64,000 bases of DNA. Source: JACNJF01 sp050288105. Its GTDB lineage: Bacteria; Pseudomonadota; Gammaproteobacteria; GCA-001735895. Numbering within the stretch: position 1 is the first letter of the stretch; each line of letters begins with the position of its first letter. The notes under the pieces are model-generated. The model searched no databases. It was not told the DNA's origin and saw only the letters and a list, made by a program, of their open reading frames with translations. Below, in pieces: positions 9,114 through 18,708 of this stretch. The DNA is taken from contig JBNKDE010000003.1 of assembly GCA_050288105.1 (NCBI GenBank), positions 264,225-328,224 on the forward strand, read 5' to 3'. Made by a program: the position numbers and the translations under genes.

Positions 9114-9161
9114 AATGAGAAGTATTCTCATTAATATATAAACTAACGCTAATACTGTCAA
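9114..9161 (-). promoter_or_regulatory. feoABC promoter with Fur box
   Basis: Minus strand: -35 TTGACA (9156-9161), 17-nt spacer, -10 TATATT (9133-9138). Immediately downstream is the inverted repeat aatgagaa-tac-ttctcatt (9114-9132), close to the 7-1-7 Fur consensus TGATAATnATTATCA. The box covers the expected start point, so iron-loaded Fur would block initiation. It ends only 10 bp before the feoA ATG, so the leader is very short. Confidence 0.75.
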
Positions 9162-9277
9162 CGTAAAAAAATTCCGATCACGCACTGGATGATTTAGCTC
9201 AACGCCACTATTGAAGCAGACGTATTAGTGACCACCGTATCTCGATTGATATTACGGCAGCCAAACTAGCCGCCTTA

Positions 9278-9520
9278 TTACCTGGGGGTGAGTAAATTCA
9301 CCGTCAGGGTTGCACTCTCTGAAGCCTCTCTACCGAGATCGGTTAAATAGCCACCATCGTGTTGCGTGATCAAGCCCTTATCAAACAGCCTTTGTGCTGC
9401 ATCAATCAGGCTGGCATCAGCATCATGATGGACCTTTAATCCTTCCATTGATGTATCAGGAAACTTCAGTAGCAGGTTGATTTCCTGTACCAGCAATTCA
9501 GTTAATGAGTGATCTAACAT
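9278..9520 (-). CDS. TIGR02647-family small protein
   Basis: This 80-aa soluble protein matches what I recall of the TIGR02647 family, found in Pseudomonas and relatives. The conserved core is GLKVHHDADASLIDAAQRLF, followed by KGLITQHDGGYLTDLGREA. The pattern resembles a winged-helix fold, but the function is unknown. It stands alone between feoA and the FMN reductase. Confidence 0.75.
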   Translation of the reverse strand: MLDHSLTELLVQEINLLLKFPDTSMEGLKVHHDADASLIDAAQRLFDKGLITQHDGGYLTDLGREASESATLTVNLLTPR

Positions 9521-9573
9521 ATTTCGTTTTCCGTTCTAATTCAGGTTCTTCTAGGGTACAAGTGAATTTGAGC

Positions 9574-10182
9574 TTACATGCCATTGCCAAACTTGTCATG
9601 GAATATTTGGGTACTTACTCGCATAGTGATCAAAGCCTGCGTATACCCCTGCAGGATACCCAACGTCCAGTCGATACGCTCGCGATAATAAGCATCTGCA
9701 GAGGCATTATTTTCATCAGGATTGTCATTCAATACCGATTCGACATGGCGAATAATCAAGTGCTCGGGTATGTAACAAAGCCGGTTATTTTTATAGCTAC
9801 TCATGCGCAATTCAACCACCGGATAGGCTCCCCCATCGGATGAAGAAACCGCAGTGATCAGTGCAGGTTTATGGCCCAGCTCAGTTTTACCAAATAGTAA
9901 AAAAAAGTTTTTCAAGCCTGATGGCACCTGTCCATGCCATTCCGGGCTAACAATAATAAAACCATCACAATTTTGCAGCTCGGTCCTGATAGGTGCCAGG
10001 CGCGCTTCCCAGATATCATCGTTTTGCCAGATTTCCTGCTCCCACAGCGGTAACGGGTTGTGTGCCAGAGGGAATACCCAGGTTTCTATGCCCATTTCCA
10101 CCAGACGCTGCTGCATATAATCCGCAACCTTTTCGCTCTGCGATGGACTGCGATGACTTCCACTGATAATGCCTATTTTCAT
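9574..10182 (-). CDS. NADPH-dependent FMN reductase family protein
   Basis: The product has 202 aa and a flavodoxin-like fold. The phosphate-binding loop is GSHRSPSQSEKVADY at the N-terminus, followed by FIIVSPEWHGQVPSGLKNFF and the FMN-ring loop SSDGGAYPVVELR. I start at the ATG at 10182, preceded by GGGGAGA; the frame is open further upstream across the fusA terminator, but that extension has no family match. It probably reduces FMN or quinones in the cytoplasm. It is separated from fusA by a strong terminator, so it is likely its own unit. Confidence 0.88.
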   Translation of the reverse strand: MKIGIISGSHRSPSQSEKVADYMQQRLVEMGIETWVFPLAHNPLPLWEQEIWQNDDIWEARLAPIRTELQNCDGFIIVSPEWHGQVPSGLKNFFLLFGKTELGHKPALITAVSSSDGGAYPVVELRMSSYKNNRLCYIPEHLIIRHVESVLNDNPDENNASADAYYRERIDWTLGILQGYTQALITMRVSTQIFHDKFGNGM

Positions 10183-10231
10183 GTGTCTCCCCGGTTGATT
10201 AATGGCTTTTTTAAAATAACATAACAGGCAT

Positions 10232-10263
10232 AAAAAAACCCTGTCATCTAGACAGGGTTTTTT
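10232..10263. terminator. bidirectional-looking intrinsic terminator after fusA
   Basis: A hairpin with stem AAACCCTGTC / GACAGGGTTT and loop ATCTA is flanked by A-runs on the left and T-runs on the right. On the minus strand it ends the fusA transcript, 26 bp past its stop. Confidence 0.88.
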
Positions 10264-10288
10264 ACTAACGCAACAGCGTAACCAGCAA

Positions 10289-12379
10289 CTACTTCGCAGC
10301 AGCAGCCTTGCGTTCTTTAACTTCCTTGATAACTTCTTCAGCCACATTCTTGGGACAGGGAAGGTAGTGTGAGAACTCCATAGAGAACTGACCACGACCA
10401 GAAGTCATCGTACGCAGGTCACCGATGTAACCAAACATATCTGACAGCGGTGCTTCCGCCTTGATACGCACACCCGTTGGGCCTGCTTCCTGTGACTTGA
10501 TCATGCCGCGACGACGATTGAGGTCACCAATAACATCACCCACGTGATCTTCAGGAGTGAACACATCAACCTTCATGATCGGCTCGATCAACTGAGGTGC
10601 AGCCTTTGGAATGGTCTGACGATAGCCGCCCTTAGCAGCGATTTCGAAAGCAATCGCAGACGAGTCAACCGCGTGGAAACCACCGTCCATCAGAGTTACT
10701 TTTACATCTAATAGCGGGAAGCCAGCCAGTACACCTTCGTCCATCATCATCCGGAAGCCCTTCTCAACAGCAGGCCAGTATTCACGAGGTACGTTACCAC
10801 CAGTAACCTGTGATTCGAATACGTAGCCTGAACCAGGCTCACCAGGTTCAACAACATAGTCGATCTTACCAAACTGTCCAGAACCACCAGACTGTTTCTT
10901 GTGGGTGTAGCTGTCTTCAACACGCTGGGTAATGGTTTCGCGATAAGCCACCTGAGGCTTACCAACTTCAACGTCAACCTTGTGGGTACGACGCAGGATG
11001 TCTACCTTGATATCCAGGTGTAATTCACCCATACCCTTGATGATGGTTTCGCCAGAGTCTTCGTCAGTTTCTACACGGAACGAAGGATCCTCAGCAATCA
11101 TCTTGGCCAGTGCTATACCCATTTTTTCAGAGGCACCTTTATCCTTAGGCTTGATCGCAATAGAGATAACGGGATCAGGGAATACCATAGGTTCCAGAGT
11201 CGCTGGATCGTCCACATCACACAAGGTATGACCGGTCTGAACATTCTTCAGACCTACGATTGCGATAATGTCACCCGCCTGGGCCGAAGCAATTTCTTCA
11301 CGCGAGTCGGCATGCATTTCTACCATACGACCGATACGTTCGGTTTTACCAGTAGCTGTATTCAGTACCGTCATACCTTTTTCCAGCTTACCGGAGTAAA
11401 TACGGGTAAAGTACAGTGCACCAAAGCGATCATCCATTACCTTGAAGGTTAAAGCACGTAACGGCTTATTCACGTCAACGATCGCATATTTACCTGTTTC
11501 GTTGCCTTCCAGGTCTACTTCAGGCTGAGGCTTAACTTCAGTTGGGCTAGGCAGGTAATCTACCACGCCATCCAGCACCAGCTGGATACCCTTGTTTTTG
11601 AACGCAGAACCACAGTAAGTCGGGAAAAAATCCAGCGCTATGGTTCCTTTACGGATACAACGCTTAACATCTTCGATAGAGGGCTCATTACCTTCCAGAT
11701 AGGCTTCCAGTAACTCATCATCCTGCTCCAGTGCAGTTTCGATCAGCTTTTCACGGTATTCTTCTACCTTGTCAACCATATCTGCAGGTACATCTTCCAG
11801 GGTGTAGTTTTCTGGCTGTCCGGTTTCATCCCATACCCAGGCCTTGCGAGTTAACAGGTCGACCACGCCAACGAAATCATCTTCTGTTCCGATTGGCAGC
11901 ACCATAACCAGTGGGTTAGCACCCAGTACATTCTCGATCTGGTCGACTACTCGGTAGAAGTCTGCACCCAGACGATCCAGTTTATTCACCAGAATAATAC
12001 GTGAAACTTCCGAGTCATTCGCATAACGCCAGTTGGTTTCGGACTGAGGCTCAACACCACCAGAACCGCAGAATACACCAACACCGCCATCCAGCACTTT
12101 TAGAGAACGGTATACTTCGATAGTGAAATCAACGTGCCCAGGGGTGTCGATGATATTAAAACGGTGATCCTTCCAGTAGCAACTGGTTGCAGCTGACTGG
12201 ATTGTGATACCACGCTCGCGCTCCTGGTCCATAAAGTCAGTGGTTGCTTCACCGTCGTGTACTTCACCAGTTTTATGTACTTTACCGGTCAATTTCAGGA
12301 TACGCTCAGTTGTGGTTGTTTTACCTGCATCAACGTGAGCGAAAATACCTATGTTCCGATAGTGATCAAGGTCTGCCAT
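10289..12379 (-). CDS. fusA2: elongation factor G, EF-G2 type
   Basis: Complete 696-aa EF-G. The G domain has AHVDAGKTTTTERIL, DTPGHVDF and NKLD. Domains II-V follow, including SGRGQFSMEFSHYLP near the end. The G-domain signature VYRSLKVLDGGVGVFCGSGG and VEPQSETNWRYANDSEV is the EF-G2 (Vibrio/Pseudomonas second EF-G) form, not the one in the str operon. It is monocistronic here, with no rpsL/rpsG/tuf nearby, which agrees with a second fusA copy. EF-G drives ribosome translocation; the special job of EF-G2 is not settled. Confidence 0.93.
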   Translation of the reverse strand: MADLDHYRNIGIFAHVDAGKTTTTERILKLTGKVHKTGEVHDGEATTDFMDQERERGITIQSAATSCYWKDHRFNIIDTPGHVDFTIEVYRSLKVLDGGVGVFCGSGGVEPQSETNWRYANDSEVSRIILVNKLDRLGADFYRVVDQIENVLGANPLVMVLPIGTEDDFVGVVDLLTRKAWVWDETGQPENYTLEDVPADMVDKVEEYREKLIETALEQDDELLEAYLEGNEPSIEDVKRCIRKGTIALDFFPTYCGSAFKNKGIQLVLDGVVDYLPSPTEVKPQPEVDLEGNETGKYAIVDVNKPLRALTFKVMDDRFGALYFTRIYSGKLEKGMTVLNTATGKTERIGRMVEMHADSREEIASAQAGDIIAIVGLKNVQTGHTLCDVDDPATLEPMVFPDPVISIAIKPKDKGASEKMGIALAKMIAEDPSFRVETDEDSGETIIKGMGELHLDIKVDILRRTHKVDVEVGKPQVAYRETITQRVEDSYTHKKQSGGSGQFGKIDYVVEPGEPGSGYVFESQVTGGNVPREYWPAVEKGFRMMMDEGVLAGFPLLDVKVTLMDGGFHAVDSSAIAFEIAAKGGYRQTIPKAAPQLIEPIMKVDVFTPEDHVGDVIGDLNRRRGMIKSQEAGPTGVRIKAEAPLSDMFGYIGDLRTMTSGRGQFSMEFSHYLPCPKNVAEEVIKEVKERKAAAAK

Positions 12380-12596
12380 AATCGTTCTCTAAAAAAAATT
12401 AATAAAAATTTGTCCGTCACAGCCTGTTTTTCAGGCCAATAACGGTAAAATTCAGCGAATACCACTCCAATTCTGGTCATACTTTCAAATGCCAGAAACC
12501 TTAACTTATTGATTTCAAAGGTATTTTTGGATAGTGGAGTTCTTACCGGCGCATATTCTATCACGATTTCTTAATAGAAAAAGGGCTAGCAGGAAG

Positions 12597-13106
12597 TTAA
12601 TTACAGAATTCTAGAATTGCTGACCATTCATCAAGCTTCTGCTGGAAATTTTTGCTGGCATGCGCCGGGCTGGTTGAAGGCAAACGTAACAGGGTATAGG
12701 CCTCCGGGTTGTCCAGTTGCTCGATAATCAGCTGCCTGAATAACTTCTCCGCCGTGGCACCATTAAAGGCTATTAAGCGAATAGAGGTGTAATCGCGTAA
12801 TAACTGCACTATGGCATTTGGCATGAGCTGATCCTTTTGAATATTTGAATCCAGGCTGCCATCGCGTCGACAACTATTCAGTACATCCCATAATACCAGC
12901 GGCAAGGCACTGATCTGCTTAATCTTTTGTGGATAGCTATGCGCCCAGTTGATTGAGAACAGCTCACCCATAATAGGCCAGAAACTGTTACGGGGGTGGG
13001 CATAATATTGCTGTTCGTGCAGCGACCTGACGCCTGGCATACTACCCAGAATCAGAACCCTCGGTTGCGTTCCGATAACGGGCGCAAAGGATTCAACTCG
13101 AGTCAT
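12597..13106 (-). CDS. hypoxanthine/uracil-DNA glycosylase family (HDG, UDG family 6)
   Basis: This 169-aa protein has the UDG fold motifs of the hypoxanthine-DNA glycosylase group: LILGSMPGVRSL, YYAHPRNSFWPIMG, LWDVLNSC, IAFNGATAEKLF and LPSTSPAHA. The family removes deaminated bases (hypoxanthine, sometimes uracil) in base excision repair. The length is normal. It lies 78 bp downstream of rho on the same strand and may share its transcript. Confidence 0.85.
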   Translation of the reverse strand: MTRVESFAPVIGTQPRVLILGSMPGVRSLHEQQYYAHPRNSFWPIMGELFSINWAHSYPQKIKQISALPLVLWDVLNSCRRDGSLDSNIQKDQLMPNAIVQLLRDYTSIRLIAFNGATAEKLFRQLIIEQLDNPEAYTLLRLPSTSPAHASKNFQQKLDEWSAILEFCN

Positions 13107-13184
13107 GGCAATAAAAAACAGTTAGCGTTGATTTCGCATCATAGCGCGCGCTTTGAGCGGTTATTTCAAGCTACCCGGCCAATG

Positions 13185-14441
13185 CTATTTTTTCATCTGG
13201 TCAAAAAATTCGGTATTGGTCTTGGAGTTCTGCATACGGGCCAGAACAAATTCCATCGCCTCCAGGTCATCCATAGAGTGCAGGAATTTGCGCAGAATCC
13301 AGACTTTCTGTAACTCATCCGGATCCATTAACAGTTCTTCACGGCGGGTTCCAGAGCGATTGATATTGATGGCAGGGAAAACACGCTTTTCAGCTATACG
13401 ACGATCCAGATGGATTTCCATGTTACCCGTACCTTTAAATTCTTCGTAGATAACCTCATCCATTTTAGAACCGGTTTCGATCAACGAAGTCGCCAGAATA
13501 GTCAGACTGCCGCCCTCTTCAATGTTTCTTGCCGCTCCAAAAAAGCGCTTGGGACGATGCAGTGCGTGGGCATCGACACCACCGGTTAAAACCTTACCAG
13601 AAGAAGGAATGGTTGTGTTATAGGCACGCGCAAGACGCGTAATGGAATCCAGCAAAATGACCACGTCGCGCTTGTGCTCGACCAGACGTTTAGCTTTTTC
13701 TATAACCATTTCGGCAACTTGAACGTGTCGACTCGCTGGTTCATCAAAGGTCGAAGCAACAACTTCACCCTTAACCATGCGTGTCATTTCTGTTACCTCT
13801 TCCGGGCGTTCATCAATCAACAGGACAATCAGGTAACATTCGGGATTATTACTCGCGATACTTTGCGCAATATTCTGCAGCATCAGCGTCTTACCTGCTT
13901 TTGGCGGTGAAACCACCAGTCCGCGCTGGCCTTTACCAATCGGTGAAACCATGTCGATGATACGCGCGGTAATATCCTCAGTACTGCCGTTTCCACGCTC
14001 CAGATGCATACGCTCTTCGGCATGTAAAGGGGTCAGGTTTTCGAACAGCACCTTGTGCTTGACTGCTTCGGGAGAATCGAAGTTAATCTGGTCAACCTTT
14101 AACAGCGCAAAATAGCGCTCGCTGTCCTTGGGCGGCCTGATCTTGCCACTGATCGTGTCACCCGTACGCAGATTGAATCGTCTGATCTGACTGGGCGAGA
14201 CATAAATATCGTCCGGTCCGGCCAGGTAGGAGCTATCAGCCGACCGCAGAAAGCCAAAACCATCCTGCAATATTTCCAGTACCCCATCCCCGAATATGTC
14301 TTCGCCCTTTTTAGCCTGGGCTTTGAGCAGACTAAAGATAATATCCTGTCGACGCATGCGCGATGAGTGATCACCACCCATTTCTTTCAACATTTCAATC
14401 AATTCAGGGACTGTTTGTTTTTTTAATTCACTTAGATTCAT
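13185..14441 (-). CDS. rho: transcription termination factor Rho
   Basis: The 418-aa protein has the full Rho layout: N-terminal helical region (MNLSELKKQTVPELIEM), CSD-like RNA-binding domain (GFGFLRSADSSYLAGPDDIY), then the RecA-type ATPase with Walker A PPKAGKTLML, LIDERPEEVTEM, LLDSITRLARAYN and DRRIAEKRVFPAI. It acts as a hexameric RNA helicase that terminates transcription. It lies downstream of trxA on the same strand, as in many gammaproteobacteria, but a strong hairpin terminator separates them. Confidence 0.98.
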   Translation of the reverse strand: MNLSELKKQTVPELIEMLKEMGGDHSSRMRRQDIIFSLLKAQAKKGEDIFGDGVLEILQDGFGFLRSADSSYLAGPDDIYVSPSQIRRFNLRTGDTISGKIRPPKDSERYFALLKVDQINFDSPEAVKHKVLFENLTPLHAEERMHLERGNGSTEDITARIIDMVSPIGKGQRGLVVSPPKAGKTLMLQNIAQSIASNNPECYLIVLLIDERPEEVTEMTRMVKGEVVASTFDEPASRHVQVAEMVIEKAKRLVEHKRDVVILLDSITRLARAYNTTIPSSGKVLTGGVDAHALHRPKRFFGAARNIEEGGSLTILATSLIETGSKMDEVIYEEFKGTGNMEIHLDRRIAEKRVFPAININRSGTRREELLMDPDELQKVWILRKFLHSMDDLEAMEFVLARMQNSKTNTEFFDQMKK

Positions 14442-14585
14442 AGTTTTTTAATTCGGAACGAAATGGGAAAGTCAGGAATGACCGTCGGAAAAATAGCCTG
14501 TCAGAAAATTATTTTGGAAATTTAGAGGTTTATTTTTAGATAGCCGCCAACGAATGGGCGATCAATTGTGCTTGAGATTAGCACA

Positions 14586-14621
14586 CAAAAAACAGGTCGT
14601 CCACATTAATTGGACGACCTG
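14586..14621 (-). terminator. intrinsic terminator of trxA
   Basis: On the minus strand a stem CAGGTCGTCCA / TGGACGACCTG (14593-14621, 7-nt loop) is followed by a T-run (A-run at 14587-14592 on the plus strand). It sits 13 bp past the trxA stop and insulates rho from trxA. Confidence 0.88.
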
Positions 14622-14633
14622 CTGGGAATCATG

Positions 14634-14960
14634 TTACAGATTACTATCGATAAATGCGGTCAGTTGCGACTTGGATAATGCACCAACTTTGGTCGCTTCG
14701 ACATTACCACCTTTGAATAACATCAAAGTTGGGATACCACGGATACCATATTTAGGCGGAGTACCTGAATTTTCATCGATATTTAATTTAGCAACCTTGA
14801 TCTTACCATCGTATTCTTCGGCAATCTCTTCCAGTACGGGGGCAATCATTTTGCAAGGGCCGCACCAGTCTGCCCAATAATCAACCAGTACAGGTTGCTC
14901 AGACTGAATAACTTCAGCTTCGAAGCTGTCGTCGGTCAGGTATACAATTTTTTCACTCAC
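14634..14960 (-). CDS. trxA: thioredoxin 1
   Basis: The 108-aa classical thioredoxin has the active site DYWADWCGPCKMIAPV (Cys33, Cys36) and the cis-Pro loop GIRGIPTLMLFKGG. It is a cytoplasmic dithiol reductant for ribonucleotide reductase, methionine sulfoxide reductase and others. The start is a GTG preceded by GGAG. It is divergent from rhlB, a usual arrangement beside rho. Confidence 0.97.
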   Translation of the reverse strand: MSEKIVYLTDDSFEAEVIQSEQPVLVDYWADWCGPCKMIAPVLEEIAEEYDGKIKVAKLNIDENSGTPPKYGIRGIPTLMLFKGGNVEATKVGALSKSQLTAFIDSNL

Positions 14961-15175
14961 GTGGTGTTCTCCAGCTCAAGTTTCGTATTCAGATTTAAGG
15001 AAGGTCAATTTATTCATATACACCCTGACTGTCAAGCTTCGTTACGGATTCCTGATGGCCTGTGTTTACTGCGCCCTGAACCCCGGTAAAGCCACTAACG
15101 ACTATTAATATTTCACCCGACAGGAGTAGAAGGCGTGCTATCATGCAGAGAATAATGTAAACACCACAGGACTAA

Positions 15176-16510
15176 ATGAGTACACATCACCTGACAGATA
15201 TCCGCTTCAGCACCTTGTCCATCGATCCCAGACTACAGCAGGCACTACAGGAAAATAACCTCGAATTTTGCACCCCGATTCAGGCCGAAACCTTACCCCT
15301 CTTACTCGAACACAAAGATTGCGCTGGTCAGGCCCAGACCGGAACCGGTAAAACCCTGGCTTTCCTGCTTGGCTGTATGCAAAAGCTTCTATCCCAGCCT
15401 GAGGTTGTAACCGAACCGGGTAAACCTCGTGTGCTGATACTGGCACCGACCAGAGAGCTGGCTTTGCAGATCCACAAGGATGCAGAAACCCTGATAACAC
15501 ATTGCGGGCTTAATGTAGCGATCTGTTATGGGGGTAAAGCTTATGAAGAACAGAAAAGACAATTTAACCAACCGGTAGACATCCTGATAGGTACTCCGGG
15601 CCGCCTGATCGATTTTTTCAAGCAGCATTTATATAACCTGAAATCAGCAGAATGTATGGTGCTGGATGAGGCTGACCGTATGTTCGACATGGGCTTTATC
15701 AAAGATGTCCGCTACCTGTTGCGTAGACTACCCCCGCCAGAGAAAAGGCTGAGCATGCTATTCTCCGCTACCATGGCACAAAAGGTCATGGAGCTCGCCT
15801 ATGAACACATGAACAATGCTCAACTGGTCAAGATCGAGTCTGATAGCCCGGCCGTAGATCGCATCCAGCAGCTCGCCTATCACCCGGCCAACCCGGAAAA
15901 AATCCCTTTACTGCTGGGGCTCATCAAACAACTGGAACCTCAGCGTTCCATCGTTTTTGTGAATACCAAGCACGCTGCCATGCGTGTATGGGAATACCTG
16001 ATGGGTAATGGTTACCCTGCCGCGGTAATCTCTGGTGACATCCACCAGAATAAGCGCGAAAAACTGTTAAAGAAGTTTCACGACGGTGAATATGCCTTTC
16101 TGGTTGCTACCGATGTTGCTTCGCGCGGCCTGCATATACCCGACGTTACTCATGTCTTTAATTACGACCTGCCTGACCTGGGTGAAGATTATGTACACCG
16201 GATTGGGCGTACGGCTCGCGCGGGTAAACAGGGCATGGCGATCAGCTTTGCCTGTGAAGATTACGCTATGAACCTGATGGATATTGAAAGCTATATTGAA
16301 AAATCCATACCTACACAACCGATTACGGCTGAATTACTAATCAAGCCTGAGCCACGGAAAAAGATGCAGGACAGTTTACCCAAAGCCAACCAGCACAAAG
16401 GTCGCCCGGGTAGAAACAATCGAGGAGGAGCACGCTCAGATAATCAGAAGCGGCATTCGAGTAACCGTCGCAGAAAACCTTCTGCCAACAAAGCAACAAC
16501 TACAGGTTAA
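15176..16510 (+). CDS. rhlB: ATP-dependent RNA helicase RhlB
   Basis: The 444-aa DEAD-box protein has the Q motif (FCTPIQAETLP), Walker A AQTGTGKT, PTRELALQ, the DEAD motif in VLDEADRMFDMGF, FSATM and HRIGRTARAGK. The C-terminal tail (about 395-444) is rich in Arg, Lys, Asn and Gly, as in RhlB, and likely binds RNA or the degradosome scaffold. The start follows AGGA. The trxA/rho neighbourhood supports RhlB over other DEAD-box paralogues. It unwinds RNA during mRNA decay. Confidence 0.92.
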   Translation: MSTHHLTDIRFSTLSIDPRLQQALQENNLEFCTPIQAETLPLLLEHKDCAGQAQTGTGKTLAFLLGCMQKLLSQPEVVTEPGKPRVLILAPTRELALQIHKDAETLITHCGLNVAICYGGKAYEEQKRQFNQPVDILIGTPGRLIDFFKQHLYNLKSAECMVLDEADRMFDMGFIKDVRYLLRRLPPPEKRLSMLFSATMAQKVMELAYEHMNNAQLVKIESDSPAVDRIQQLAYHPANPEKIPLLLGLIKQLEPQRSIVFVNTKHAAMRVWEYLMGNGYPAAVISGDIHQNKREKLLKKFHDGEYAFLVATDVASRGLHIPDVTHVFNYDLPDLGEDYVHRIGRTARAGKQGMAISFACEDYAMNLMDIESYIEKSIPTQPITAELLIKPEPRKKMQDSLPKANQHKGRPGRNNRGGARSDNQKRHSSNRRRKPSANKATTTG

Positions 16511-16514
16511 AAGC

Positions 16515-17462
16515 GTGAAGTATCAAAACATTATTCTGCTGGGCGGCAGTGGATTTGTGGGCAGTCATCTGGCGATAGAGCTGGCCCAGCGCGGATATCA
16601 GGTCACTATCCCCTGTCGCAGACCACAGCGCCATAATGCATTAAGAGTCCTCTCTAATATCAAATTGCTTGAAGCCAATATCCTGGACACAGAGCAGCTT
16701 AACAAACTGTGTCAGAGACAGGATGTAGCCATTAATCTGCTGGGTATTCTGAATGAAAGCGGGAAATCCTGCTTTCGGCGCATTCATGTCGATTTTGTAA
16801 AGAATCTGGTACAGGCCTGCCAGTCGAACAAAATCAAACGTCTACTGCATATCAGCGCACTGGGTGCAGACCAGGCTACTGGCAGCAGTAACTATCTACG
16901 TAGCAAGGGTGAAGGTGAAAACATGGTTCATACCTTCGGGCAGAAAGACCTTAAGGTCACCAGCTTCCAGCCCTCGGTGATTTTCGGAGCGGATGACAGC
17001 TTTATTAATCGCTTTGCGGGAATCCTGAAATGGTGCCAGGGCGTGTTTCCTGTTGCCTGTGCAGACAGCCGTTTCGCTCCGGTGTACATTGAAGACCTGG
17101 TTAAGTTGATGGCAGATACTCTGGAAGACAAAAGCAGCTGGTCCCGGCGTTACGCGGTATGCGGACCAGAAAGCTACACCTTAAAGCAGATCCTGCAACA
17201 GATAGCCGCCGCGCTCGGAAAGCGCTGTCACATCATCGGCTTACCAGATACCCTGGCCAAATTGCAGGCTGCCATTTTACAAAACTTACCCGGCAAACTC
17301 TTCACGCTGGATAATTTCCGCTCGTTACAAACACCCAGTACCTGTAGCAAGATCACAACGCCCTGCCCTACTTCATTCTCGGGTTACATCAAAGGCCTTA
17401 GCAGCAGCTACGACCGGCGCAGAGATTATGCACGTTACCGGCAACAATTACCCAACAAGTAA
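16515..17462 (+). CDS. NDUFA9-like NAD(P)-binding epimerase family protein
   Basis: The 315-aa protein belongs to the atypical short-chain dehydrogenase family. It has the Rossmann motif GGSGFVGSHLAIELAQRG, then LLHISALGADQATGSSNYLR and FQPSVIFGADDSFINRFA, as in the complex I NDUFA9 subunit group. The catalytic Tyr-x3-Lys is altered (YLRSKGEGE), so it may be structural or a weak reductase. The start is a GTG 5 bp after the rhlB stop, so it is in an operon with rhlB and cca. The exact role is not known. Confidence 0.8.
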   Translation: MKYQNIILLGGSGFVGSHLAIELAQRGYQVTIPCRRPQRHNALRVLSNIKLLEANILDTEQLNKLCQRQDVAINLLGILNESGKSCFRRIHVDFVKNLVQACQSNKIKRLLHISALGADQATGSSNYLRSKGEGENMVHTFGQKDLKVTSFQPSVIFGADDSFINRFAGILKWCQGVFPVACADSRFAPVYIEDLVKLMADTLEDKSSWSRRYAVCGPESYTLKQILQQIAAALGKRCHIIGLPDTLAKLQAAILQNLPGKLFTLDNFRSLQTPSTCSKITTPCPTSFSGYIKGLSSSYDRRRDYARYRQQLPNK

Positions 17463-17466
17463 GTCC

Positions 17467-18702
17467 ATGCAGGTTTATCGAGTCGGTGGTGCCATCAGGG
17501 ATAAACTACTGGGCTTACCCATCAAGGACACAGACTGGGTAGTTACCGGAAGCTCCCCTGAACAAATGGTCGCTTTGGGCTATCGCCCTGTCGGCCAGGA
17601 CTTTCCAGTGTTTCTGCACCCTGAAACCCAACAGGAATATGCGCTGGCACGAACCGAAAGAAAGGTATCTCAAGGGTATGCCGGTTTCCAGTTCAACACT
17701 GCCGCAGACATTACCATTGAGCAGGACCTGGAACGCCGGGATCTCACCATCAACGCGATTGCCGAGGATGAGCAGGGTAATCTGATTGACCCCTTTAATG
17801 GTCAGCAGGATATCAAAAACCGTGTTCTACGCCATGTTTCCGATGCTTTCGTGGAAGACCCGGTACGCGTACTCAGGATTGCCCGTTTTGCGGCGCGTTT
17901 CGCACAGCTCGGATTTACGATTGCAGAACAGACCTGTGAGCTAATTCTACAAATTGGCAACTCTGGTGAACTAGATGCTCTGGTACCGGAACGGGTCTGG
18001 ACTGAAATGAGCCGCGCATTATCCGAACCAGATCCTCAGGTATTTTTTACCAGCCTGCGCGAATGCGGCGTACTGGGCATCCTGTTTCCTGAAATCAACA
18101 ACCTGTTTGGTGTTGCGCAAACCGCAAAATACCATCCCGAGGTAGATACGGGTATCCACCTGATGCTGGCCCTGAAAAAATCTGCGGAAATGGAACTGGA
18201 CAATGAAACGCGTTTTGCTGTACTGACGCACGACCTGGGCAAGGCTAACACTCCGGCACATATCCTGCCGGGTCACTATGGGCATGAAAAACGCGGCGTT
18301 GAACTGACGCGAGAATTCTGCCGCAAATGGCGCGCACCAAAATCCTACAGCGAACTGGCTATCATGACCTGTGAATTTCATACCCATATCCATCGCATGT
18401 ATGAAATGAAGCCTTCGACTCTGCTACAGTTTTTTAATCAAACCGATGTATTCCGCAGGCCCGAGCGTTTCAGCAAGATGACACGCGCCTGCATTGCCGA
18501 TGCACGAGGCAGGACGCATTTTGAAAACGACCCCTACCCTCAGGCTGACTATGCGATACGGCTGGCTCAGCAGCTGATTGATCTGGACCTGACGCCGGTA
18601 CTTGAGTCGGGAAAACAGGGAAAAGCGATGGGAGAAGCCATAGACGAGTATCGTCTACAATACCTGAAACAGATTATCGAACCCGAACCACAGACCTCTT
18701 GA
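17467..18702 (+). CDS. cca: multifunctional CCA-adding tRNA nucleotidyltransferase
   Basis: The product has 411 aa from the ATG at 17467, the usual length for gammaproteobacterial Cca. An upstream in-frame ATG at 17428 would overlap the previous gene and adds an unconserved N-terminus. Visible motifs are VYRVGGAIRDKLLG, the DTDWVV metal site, RRDLTINAIAED and the HD phosphohydrolase motif LTHDLGKANTP followed by YGHEKRG. It adds or repairs the CCA end of tRNAs; the HD domain gives phosphodiesterase and phosphatase activity. Confidence 0.96.
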   Translation: MQVYRVGGAIRDKLLGLPIKDTDWVVTGSSPEQMVALGYRPVGQDFPVFLHPETQQEYALARTERKVSQGYAGFQFNTAADITIEQDLERRDLTINAIAEDEQGNLIDPFNGQQDIKNRVLRHVSDAFVEDPVRVLRIARFAARFAQLGFTIAEQTCELILQIGNSGELDALVPERVWTEMSRALSEPDPQVFFTSLRECGVLGILFPEINNLFGVAQTAKYHPEVDTGIHLMLALKKSAEMELDNETRFAVLTHDLGKANTPAHILPGHYGHEKRGVELTREFCRKWRAPKSYSELAIMTCEFHTHIHRMYEMKPSTLLQFFNQTDVFRRPERFSKMTRACIADARGRTHFENDPYPQADYAIRLAQQLIDLDLTPVLESGKQGKAMGEAIDEYRLQYLKQIIEPEPQTS

Positions 18703-18708
18703 TTCAGG

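Noticed and set aside
10183..10395. Extended N-terminus for the FMN reductase
   Set aside because: The extension crosses the fusA terminator and fusA end; the ATG at 10182 has a strong ribosome site and starts the conserved fold.
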